Below are positions 1 through 7,281 of a DNA stretch of 64,000 nucleotides, piece by piece. The notes beneath the pieces are model-generated. The model was not told the origin of the DNA and ran no database searches. It saw nothing but the letters and a program-made list of their open reading frames with translations. This stretch comes from Rhodoferax sp. TS-BS-61-7 (GTDB lineage Bacteria; Pseudomonadota; Gammaproteobacteria; Burkholderiales; Burkholderiaceae_C). The stretch is taken from the NCBI RefSeq assembly GCF_002943465.1, contig NZ_PTQY01000001.1:806001-870000 (forward strand), read 5' to 3'. The number at the start of each line of letters is the position of its first letter. Position 1 is the stretch's first letter. The position numbers and the translations under genes are program-made.

Positions 1-338
1 GCGGCAGCGGTACCCGCGGTGGTGGCAAACAGCGGGTAGGCCGGGTAGGCGCGGGTTTGCACCGCCGGGGCGCTGCGTTCCAGGTCGGCCGGGCGCAGCA
101 ATGCGTAGGGCACCACGGCACCGTCGGCGTTGAACACCCGCAGGTCATGGCCGGCGCTGCTTTGCATACGCAGCAAGGCCTCCACCGGCAGCTCGGCCCG
201 CACCAGGCTGGCACCGGGGGGCAGCAGCAGTTGGCCGCGCCAGGCAAATTCGGCCGGTGTGGGGGCATCGGCCGCCCACACCACGTTGACCACACTGCAC
301 AGGGCCAGCAGTACGCGGGCGATTCGGGGCTTGTTCAT
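1..338 (-). CDS. DUF3999 family protein, N-terminal part (runs off the window)
   Basis: Translating the minus strand from the ATG at 338 gives an uninterrupted frame to the window edge. It starts with a signal peptide (MNKPRIARVLLALCSVVNVV, then WAAD) followed by a periplasmic segment with PAEFAWRGQL and DLRVFNADG, which I match to the DUF3999 family from memory. The ATG overlaps the stop of the upstream DUF2339 gene by four bases (ATGA, 335-338), so the two are translationally coupled. DUF2339-DUF3999 pairs are common in proteobacteria. The function is unknown; an envelope role is inferred from the signal peptide and the membrane partner. About 112 codons are visible. Confidence 0.8.
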   Translation of the reverse strand, partial: MNKPRIARVLLALCSVVNVVWAADAPTPAEFAWRGQLLLPPGASLVRAELPVEALLRMQSSAGHDLRVFNADGAVVPYALLRPADLERSAPAVQTRAYPAYPLFATTAGTAA

Positions 339-3229
339 GCTGCAGCCTCCTCTTCTTTGTCCTGCGCAGACGCCGGTGCCGCCGGCGGTATGGGTGCAAA
401 GTAACCCACCACCAGCATCATCACGCCCACCGCAATAAAGGCCACGATGCGCTCAGATCCACCGCGGTTGCTCAGGTCCACCAGGAACAGCTTGGCCACC
501 GTCAGCCCCAACAGGGCCGCACCGCCCATCCACACCGGGCGCGTATGGCGACGGTGCGCCACCAGCATCAGGCCCAGCGCCAGCAGCGTCCACAAAATGG
601 AGTACCCCGCCTGCACCAGGAATGACGCAAACAGGCGTTCTGCATCCCAGGCCACGCCCGCGTAGTGGTGCGCCACGCGCAGCCACACGGTGTTGACCGC
701 CACAAACCCCAGCGCACACAACAGCAGCGTCCAGCGTGTGCCGAACACCCAGGCGGGCACCGGCAAATCACTCTGGCGCACCCTTGTGAGCCACAGGGCT
801 GCGGCCAACAGCGCCAGCGCCACGGTCAAGTCGGTCGGGTTGAGCAAGGGCACATACGGCAAGGGCCGTGCATTGCCGTTGGACGACACCGCTACCAGCA
901 AAGCCCCTAGGCCCACCGCCACTGCCAGCGGTGCGGCGGCGTGCCACAAATACGACATGGCAAAACGGTCCAGCGGCCAGGCCTGGCGCACACGGCTGCC
1001 TGCGTCATACAGGCTGCGCGCACACAGCGCCAGCAGCACCAGCACACTGGCCACCAAAAAGATGACGCTGGCCCAGGCGGTGCCGCCCAGTTGCGCCTGG
1101 CCCACGGCCCAGACCAGCAGGTTGCCCACCAGCAGGGCCAGCAGCCACACACCCCCGGTGTGCACCGCGCGCCACCAGGGCTGGGGCGCCAGCGCATCGA
1201 GCTTGCGCAGGGTCACGGCATGCAGCACCAGCGTGAGCGGCCAGACCATCCAGCCCCAGGCCTGGAACACGTGGTCCAGCGCCACCACGCCCTCCAGCGC
1301 AAACAAAGCCATGATGGGCAGCGAGAACCAGGCCGGTGTGGCCGCAATGGCCCAGGGCTTGGCGCGTGTGGGCAGGGCCCAGCGGTGTGCCACCCAGGCG
1401 CTGGCCACCCAGCCCAACATCTCCAGGTGCGACTGCAGCGCGCTGCTCAGCACCGGTGCCCAGTTGCCATCCGCCCCGGGCAAGGCACGTTCAATGTCGT
1501 GCAGCAACGCAAACTGCCACCACAGAAAACCCACCCAGAACAACACCGGCGACAGCCGCTGCTCCAGCTTGGCCAGCAGCCAGCTGGCGCCGGAGCCCGC
1601 CGCGGCAGGCTCGGCAGCAAAACGTGTCCAGTGCGCCAAAGCCAGCGCGGAGGCGGCCAGCAACACCGCACCGATGAAAGCCGGGTTGGCAATCGGCCAG
1701 GCACTGGTGTGCATCTGGTCCAGGCCGTGCAGGTAGCTGCCCGCGGCCAGCACCTGCAGCACCAAACCTGCCAGGCGCGCGAGCCAGCGGCCCTGGCGTT
1801 GGCCCATCCAGTACACCGCAGCGCCTTCGGCGGCCCACACGGCGCTGGTCCAGCGCGCATCCAGCGCCAGCGGCACGGCCAGTGTCACAAAGCCCAGGCC
1901 CAGCACCGCAAAACACTCGGCCAGCCACTGGCCCACGGCCTGGTTGGCGCCCTGGCGCTTCACGGCCCACCAGCCCAGCCCCAAATACAAGGCACCCAGC
2001 GCGAGCGACGAGAAGGCCGTGGCGTATTCGATGTGTTGCACCAGCGCGGCCTGCAAGCCAAAGGCCACCAGCGGCGTGCCAAACACCAGCGTGGCGTCCA
2101 CCGCCTGTTTGGGCGCCAGCGAATGGCGCGTGGCATAGAGCAGGCTGGCCAGCAGGTAGATAGCGAAGAAGGCCAGCAAAAACGGCTCGGTGCTGGCAAA
2201 GTGCTCGGGCTGGTACTTGAGTGCGCCCCAGGCCGTGGCCACGCCAAAGGTGGCAAAAAAGCCCAGCAGGTTCAGCGGCCGCCAGGCGCGCAGCCAGGCC
2301 ACCGCCACGATGGCCAGGTTCAGCACCAGGTAATAACTGAACAGGCCCACATGGTTGCCTTGCCCCGTGGACACAAGAATGGGCGCCGCAAACGCACCCG
2401 CAAAACCGATGAAGGCCATGGGCATGGCGTTTTGCATCAAGGCAATGGCGGTAGAAAACGCACACACCAGTGCCAGCACACCAAACGCCGCACCGGCCGG
2501 CAAAAACTGGTAGAGCCGGAACGCCGCAAACACCGTGAGGTAAAGCACACCCACCCCGGCGCCCTGCAGCGTCAGCGCGTAGGCCAGCTTGTCGGGTTGG
2601 CGGCCGCGCAGGCGAAAGCCGAACACAAACAAGGCAATACCCGCCGCACCAATGGCGGTCAGGCGCAACTCAGGCGGCAACAGCGCGTTGTCCATGGCGA
2701 ACTTGGCCAGAAACGCCAGGCCCACAAACAGCACCAACACCCCCGCGCGCACGATGGTGTTGCCCCCCAGCAGCCAGCCCTTGGCTTGCGCCACCAGGCG
2801 AATCAACACGTCGGGCGGCTGGGCCACCCATTCGTCGGTGTCGGGCAGGTCTTCCACGCGGCCCACGCGTTCGCGGGCGGTAGTGGGTTGCGGTGCACGT
2901 GGCAACGGGGCATCCAGAAATTCGTCGGGCTCTTCGTCCGCACGCTGCAGCCCGGGTGACGCGGCAGGCACGGCAGTGGCCGGCGTAGGAATGGCTGCGG
3001 CGGCTGCAGGCACAGGGGTCTGTTCGGCGGCCGTGGCGCGCTCGAAGGCCACGGCCTCAGACGCAGGGGCCTTGGCATGCTGCGCGGCGATTTCGCGGCG
3101 CACCGCCATGCGCAGGGTCCAGCCCGCAATGGCTCCCAAGATGGCGCCGATGAACAGGCCCACCTCCTCGTCGTACTCCACCGTGAGGTAACCCACGATG
3201 CCCCCCCAGATTGCGCCCCATATCACCAT
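335..3229 (-). CDS. DUF2339 multi-spanning membrane protein
   Basis: A 964-residue protein. Two short hydrophobic N-terminal segments (about residues 3-14 and 22-40) are followed by an Ala/Pro-rich cytoplasmic-type linker (about 45-160) and then a long series of hydrophobic helices to near the C-terminus, which ends in a charged tail. Length, topology and the downstream DUF3999 partner fit the DUF2339 family of predicted membrane proteins, whose role is not established. The ATG at 3229 puts the first membrane helix at the N-terminus. The opposite strand carries long open frames that are only shadows of the GC-rich codon pattern. Confidence 0.85.
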   Translation of the reverse strand: MVIWGAIWGGIVGYLTVEYDEEVGLFIGAILGAIAGWTLRMAVRREIAAQHAKAPASEAVAFERATAAEQTPVPAAAAAIPTPATAVPAASPGLQRADEEPDEFLDAPLPRAPQPTTARERVGRVEDLPDTDEWVAQPPDVLIRLVAQAKGWLLGGNTIVRAGVLVLFVGLAFLAKFAMDNALLPPELRLTAIGAAGIALFVFGFRLRGRQPDKLAYALTLQGAGVGVLYLTVFAAFRLYQFLPAGAAFGVLALVCAFSTAIALMQNAMPMAFIGFAGAFAAPILVSTGQGNHVGLFSYYLVLNLAIVAVAWLRAWRPLNLLGFFATFGVATAWGALKYQPEHFASTEPFLLAFFAIYLLASLLYATRHSLAPKQAVDATLVFGTPLVAFGLQAALVQHIEYATAFSSLALGALYLGLGWWAVKRQGANQAVGQWLAECFAVLGLGFVTLAVPLALDARWTSAVWAAEGAAVYWMGQRQGRWLARLAGLVLQVLAAGSYLHGLDQMHTSAWPIANPAFIGAVLLAASALALAHWTRFAAEPAAAGSGASWLLAKLEQRLSPVLFWVGFLWWQFALLHDIERALPGADGNWAPVLSSALQSHLEMLGWVASAWVAHRWALPTRAKPWAIAATPAWFSLPIMALFALEGVVALDHVFQAWGWMVWPLTLVLHAVTLRKLDALAPQPWWRAVHTGGVWLLALLVGNLLVWAVGQAQLGGTAWASVIFLVASVLVLLALCARSLYDAGSRVRQAWPLDRFAMSYLWHAAAPLAVAVGLGALLVAVSSNGNARPLPYVPLLNPTDLTVALALLAAALWLTRVRQSDLPVPAWVFGTRWTLLLCALGFVAVNTVWLRVAHHYAGVAWDAERLFASFLVQAGYSILWTLLALGLMLVAHRRHTRPVWMGGAALLGLTVAKLFLVDLSNRGGSERIVAFIAVGVMMLVVGYFAPIPPAAPASAQDKEEEAAA

Positions 3230-3375
3230 GCTGTGACTCCCTGTGCTTGTTGTCTGCCGTTGTGGCGGGCCAGTCTAGCCCAAGACAGGCGCAAATAATT
3301 TCAATCGACGCGTGGGTGATTTCACGCACCGTTTGTCCCTGCGCCGCTACCATTTGCGCCATTACAGGAGACTCC

Positions 3376-4521
3376 ATGCCCGTTATCACCAATATTGAAG
3401 ACCTGCGCGTGCTGGCCGAAAAACGCGTGCCGCGCATGTTTTACGACTACGCCGACTCCGGCTCGTGGACCGAAGGCACGTACCGTGCCAATGAAGACGA
3501 TTTCCAGAAGATCAAGCTGCGCCAGCGCGTGGCGGTGAACATGGAAAACCGCAGCACGGCCACCAAGATGATTGGCATAGACGCCAAGATGCCAGTGGCC
3601 ATTGCCCCCGTGGGCCTGACCGGCATGCAACATGCCGATGGTGAAATCCACGCGGCGCGCGCGGCCGAAAAGTTTGGCATTCCGTTCACGCTGTCCACCA
3701 TGAGCATCTGCTCGATTGAGGACATTGCCGAACACACCAGTGCGCCCTTCTGGTTCCAGCTCTACATGATGCGGGACCGCAATGCCATGGTGAAGATGAT
3801 CGAGCGCGCCCGCGCGGCCCGCTGCAGCGCCCTGGTGCTGACGCTGGACCTGCAGGTGATTGGCCAGCGCCACAAGGATTTGAAAAACGGCCTGACCGCC
3901 CCACCCAAGCCCACGCTGGCCAACATCATCAACCTGGCGACCAAGCCGCGCTGGTGCCTGGGCATGCTGGGTACCAAGCGCCACACCTTCCGCAACCTGG
4001 TGGGCCATGTGGAGGCGGTGAGCAATATGTCGTCGCTGGCGGCCTGGACCAACGAGCAGTTTGACCCGCGCCTGTCGTGGGACGACGTGAAGTGGGTGAA
4101 AGAAAAATGGGGCGGCAAGCTGATCCTCAAGGGCATTCAGGACGTGGAAGACGCGCAGCTGGCCGTGGCCAGCGGGGCCGATGCGATTGTGGTGAGCAAC
4201 CACGGTGGCCGCCAGCTGGATGGCGCACCCAGCAGCATCAGCGCCCTGCCCGCCATCGTGGCGGCCGTGGGCAGCCAGATCGAGGTGTGGATGGACGGCG
4301 GCGTGCGCAGTGGGCAAGACGTACTCAAGGCCTGGGCCCTGGGCGCCAAGGGCACGATGATCGGCCGCGCCATGGTCTATGGCTTGGGCGCCATGGGCGA
4401 AGCCGGTGTAACCAAGGCCCTGCAAATCATCCACAAGGAACTGGACGTGACCATGGCCTTTTGTGGCCACACCAACATCCAGAACGTGGACAAAGGCATT
4501 CTGATTCCGGGCACCTACTAG
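3376..4521 (+). CDS. lldD: FMN-dependent alpha-hydroxy-acid (L-lactate type) dehydrogenase
   Basis: A 381-residue flavoprotein of the L-lactate dehydrogenase/glycolate oxidase family, which oxidises 2-hydroxy acids to 2-oxo acids using FMN. The family signature SNHGGRQLDG is present, with the catalytic His at residue 276. The FMN phosphate-binding end (DGGVRSGQDVLKA, then GRAMVYGLG) and the N-terminal FDY-like element (YDYADSGSWTEGTY) are also visible. The chosen ATG is preceded by CAGGAG; an upstream in-frame extension from 3211 lacks family similarity. It is single in the locus, with no lactate permease or LldR-type regulator nearby, so the exact substrate (lactate, glycolate, mandelate or other) is open. 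Confidence 0.85.
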   Translation: MPVITNIEDLRVLAEKRVPRMFYDYADSGSWTEGTYRANEDDFQKIKLRQRVAVNMENRSTATKMIGIDAKMPVAIAPVGLTGMQHADGEIHAARAAEKFGIPFTLSTMSICSIEDIAEHTSAPFWFQLYMMRDRNAMVKMIERARAARCSALVLTLDLQVIGQRHKDLKNGLTAPPKPTLANIINLATKPRWCLGMLGTKRHTFRNLVGHVEAVSNMSSLAAWTNEQFDPRLSWDDVKWVKEKWGGKLILKGIQDVEDAQLAVASGADAIVVSNHGGRQLDGAPSSISALPAIVAAVGSQIEVWMDGGVRSGQDVLKAWALGAKGTMIGRAMVYGLGAMGEAGVTKALQIIHKELDVTMAFCGHTNIQNVDKGILIPGTY

Positions 4522-4561
4522 GCGTTAACGCCAGGCCGCAGTACCCCAGACTGCATCGCGC

Positions 4562-5923
4562 TCAGCGGTACCCCGCAGCCACCATGATGTCGGTCACCCG
4601 GCCCAGAATGGCGCCCAGCGCCTGGTCGGGCGGGAGGGCACCGGTGAGTCCCTGGTGCACGGCAGCCCCCAGCGGCCCGGTGTTGATCTCATCCCACGGG
4701 GCGATGATGGGGCGCCAGTCCGGGTCGGCATGGCGCAGCTGCTCGCGCAACAGCGTGAACTCGGGGTAACGGCGCACCAGCTCGGCATCACGCAGGGTGG
4801 ACAGGCGCATGGGCGCCGCGCCCAAGTGGCAAACCGCCTTGTCTTGCGCTTTGGAGGTGAGCCACTGCATCAGCAAAAACGCCGCATTGGCACGCTCGGA
4901 CGTGCGGGCCAGCGCCAGACCCATGCCGCCGGCCTGCGAAGCCATGCGGGTGCCGCGCGGGTGCAAGGCATAGGCCACCTTGCCAGCAACCTTGGAGAGC
5001 GGCGAACTGCGCACCGCGCCGAACACGGCCGTGGAGTCCAGGTACATGGCGCTGCGCCCTTCCAGAAAGGTGTGCAGCATCTCGTTGTAGTCAAAATTGC
5101 CCATGCCTGCGGGGCCGGTGTCGGCAATGTCCTTGAGCAATTGCAGCGCCTGCACACCGGGTGTTTGGTGAAAGGTCGGAACCCAGCGCGCATCAAACAC
5201 CTGCCCGCCCAGCGGGTTGAGGTGCAACAACCAGGCGTGTACGCAGTTGTGCCCGGCCTGCCCACGCGAGGTGAGCGCGGCCATGCCCGCCTTGTCCCGC
5301 AACACGGGCAGCAGGCGGCGCAGCTGGGTGTAGGTGCTGGGTGGCTGCAGTTTCAGCGCGGCAAACACATCGCGCCGGTAGGCCAAGAGTGAGGTTTCTG
5401 CGCCATACGGCAGGCCATACAGGCGCGCGCCGGGGCCAGGCAGGTAGCCTTTGGGGCCACCCACCAAACCCATGTTTTGCAAGTACCCGGGCACCACATC
5501 GGCCAAGTCAAACGTCGGGTCGGCCAGCGCCGGATCGCTGAAGAAAGGCTGCAACGGACGGATAAGCCGGTGGTGCACGTACTCGCTTTTCCAGGTGACG
5601 ACGTAGGTCACCAGATCGAGTTTGCTGTGGGCCTGCGACATTTCGGCCATTTGCCGGTGCTTCATGCGCAGGATGTGCTCGCGCGCCAGTTCCACCTTGA
5701 TGCCGGTTTCTTCGGTAAACCGCGGCAGCAGCTTGACCATAGCGTCATAGTGCGGGTGGTCTGGAATGCTGAACGCCACGGTCTGGCCACGGTACTTGGC
5801 ATACCGGTCCGCCGCGCGGCTGCTGGCCAGGGGCAGTGCGGCGCCAAACACGGCCACAGCACTTTTTAAAACCTGGCGACGTGGCCGCAGGTTCACAGGC
5901 TTGGGTGGTAACAACGACGTCAT
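4562..5923 (-). CDS. Tat-exported extracellular solute-binding protein, family 1 (orphan)
   Basis: About 453 residues from the ATG at 5923. The N-terminus carries a twin-arginine motif (PRRQVLKSAVAVFGAALPLA) with an A-S-R-A type cleavage region. The mature part has the architecture of sugar or polyamine ABC-transporter binding proteins (SBP_bac_1): FTEETGIKVEL near the start, LYGLPYGAETSLLAYRRDV in the middle and FLEGRSAMYLDST in the second lobe. No permease or ATPase gene lies next to it. It converges on lldD and diverges from dinB. The ligand cannot be told from sequence. A longer frame to 6040 exists, but it would overlap dinB and place the signal peptide internally. Confidence 0.8.
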   Translation of the reverse strand: MTSLLPPKPVNLRPRRQVLKSAVAVFGAALPLASSRAADRYAKYRGQTVAFSIPDHPHYDAMVKLLPRFTEETGIKVELAREHILRMKHRQMAEMSQAHSKLDLVTYVVTWKSEYVHHRLIRPLQPFFSDPALADPTFDLADVVPGYLQNMGLVGGPKGYLPGPGARLYGLPYGAETSLLAYRRDVFAALKLQPPSTYTQLRRLLPVLRDKAGMAALTSRGQAGHNCVHAWLLHLNPLGGQVFDARWVPTFHQTPGVQALQLLKDIADTGPAGMGNFDYNEMLHTFLEGRSAMYLDSTAVFGAVRSSPLSKVAGKVAYALHPRGTRMASQAGGMGLALARTSERANAAFLLMQWLTSKAQDKAVCHLGAAPMRLSTLRDAELVRRYPEFTLLREQLRHADPDWRPIIAPWDEINTGPLGAAVHQGLTGALPPDQALGAILGRVTDIMVAAGYR

Positions 5924-5993
5924 GCTGGCTGTGGAAATAAAGGGGTTCACCCGCCTGTATTGTGACACCGGACGCTTGTTATCCTCGGGTGCC

Positions 5994-7253
5994 ATGCGTA
6001 CCCCAACCCTTCCGATACGCCGTATCGCCCATCTCGACATGGACGCCTTCTACGCGTCGGTGGAGCTGCTGCGTTACCCACAGCTCAAGGGCCTGCCGGT
6101 GGTGATTGGCGGTGGACGCCGTGCGCTGGACGATGCACTGCGTGACGCGTACGCCGAGCTGCCGTTGCATGAGATTCCGGTAGCGGCCTTCCCCCTGCTG
6201 CGCGACTACACGGGGCGCGGCGTCATCACCACCGCCACCTACGCCGCGCGGCAGTTTGGCGTGGGCTCGGCCATGGGCATGATGAAGGCGGCCAAGCTGT
6301 GCCCGCAAGCCATACTGCTGCCGGTGGACTTTGCGCAGTACCGGCACTACTCGCAGCGCTTCAAGGCCATCATCACCGAGATTGCGCCGCTGATGGAAAA
6401 CCGTGGTGTGGACGAGGTGTATATCGACTTCACCGATGTGCCCGGCGGCCAGCGCGAAGGTGGGCGCGTGCTGGCACGATTGATCCAGAAAGCCATTTTT
6501 GACGACACGGGCCTGACCTGCTCGGTGGGCGTGGCACCCAACAAACTGCTGGCCAAGATGGCCAGCGAGTTCAACAAGCCCAACGGCATCGCCATCGTCT
6601 ACGAGGCCGATGTCGAAACCATGATCTGGCCGCTGGCCTGCCGCAAGATCAACGGCATTGGCCCCAAGGCGGACGCCAAGCTCAAGGGCCATGGCATAGA
6701 GACCATCGGCCAGCTCGCGTCCAAAGACCTGCAGTGGCTGATGGACACCTTTGGTCAGCGCACCGGCGCCTGGATGTTTGATGCCGCACGTGGCCGCGAC
6801 GACCGGCCCATCTCTCTGGAAAGCGAACCGGTCAGCATCAGCCGCGAAACGTCTTTTGAACGCGACCTGCACGCGGTGCGCGACAAGGCCGAGCTGGGCA
6901 CCATCTTCACGCGCCTGTGCGAGCAACTGGCCGACGATCTGCAACGCAAAGGTTATGTGGGCAAGACGGTTGGCATCAAACTCAAGTACGAAGACTTCAC
7001 CGCGGTGACGCGTGACATCACGGTAGAACGCCACATTGCCGACGCCAAGGAGATTCGCCGCGTGGCCGGCCTGTGCCTGAAACGCGCACCGCTGCAGAAA
7101 AAACTGCGCCTGCTGGGCGTACGCATGGGTGCGCTGCTGAGTGCCGAGGAAGCCCCGAATTACAAGCAAAATAGGCCTCTAGCCCCCGTAGATATTGCGC
7201 AAACAGCTATCAATTCAGGAGCAGAAGACACCCTAACGGGGCAGCTTTTCTGA
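5994..7253 (+). CDS. dinB: Y-family DNA polymerase IV (DinB)
   Basis: A 419-residue translesion polymerase. Catalytic motifs are intact: DMDAFYASVE near the start, GVDEVYIDFTD in the palm, VGVAPNKLLAKMAS, and a helix-hairpin-helix element (KINGIGPKADAKLKG). Between VVIGGG and the fingers motif (TATYAARQFGVGSAMGM) there is an extra segment of roughly 30 residues compared with E. coli DinB. The last 30 residues are unusual: about 17 codons of dispersed repeat R1 run through the frame (RPLAPVDIAQTAINSGAE), leaving TLTGQLF at the end. The QLF end may be a degenerate beta-clamp-binding tail. The ATG at 5994 is chosen because an upstream extension overlaps the divergent gene. Confidence 0.88.
   Translation: MRTPTLPIRRIAHLDMDAFYASVELLRYPQLKGLPVVIGGGRRALDDALRDAYAELPLHEIPVAAFPLLRDYTGRGVITTATYAARQFGVGSAMGMMKAAKLCPQAILLPVDFAQYRHYSQRFKAIITEIAPLMENRGVDEVYIDFTDVPGGQREGGRVLARLIQKAIFDDTGLTCSVGVAPNKLLAKMASEFNKPNGIAIVYEADVETMIWPLACRKINGIGPKADAKLKGHGIETIGQLASKDLQWLMDTFGQRTGAWMFDAARGRDDRPISLESEPVSISRETSFERDLHAVRDKAELGTIFTRLCEQLADDLQRKGYVGKTVGIKLKYEDFTAVTRDITVERHIADAKEIRRVAGLCLKRAPLQKKLRLLGVRMGALLSAEEAPNYKQNRPLAPVDIAQTAINSGAEDTLTGQLF
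7171..7224 (+). repeat. Dispersed repeat R1, copy 1, inside the dinB 3' coding end
   Basis: Forward copy reading AGGCCTCTAGCCC, a short variable spacer, ATATTGCGCAAACAGCTATC, then AATTCAGGAGCA. It is in frame with dinB and contributes part of its C-terminal tail. The best matches in the window are at 46951, 55144, 58271 and 63172. Confidence 0.85.
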
Positions 7254-7281
7254 GTGTGCGGGGCGCCAGAATGGCCGGGGC

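Noticed and set aside
941..2959. Open frame of 672 codons on the plus strand, opposite the DUF2339 gene
   Set aside because: It is a shadow of GC-rich codon bias: Gln/His/Arg-rich, no recognisable domain, and fully antisense to a convincing membrane protein.
4521..4562. Small palindrome GCGTTAACGC between lldD and the solute-binding protein gene
   Set aside because: Only ten bases, no T-run, and expected by chance in 64 kb of GC-rich DNA.
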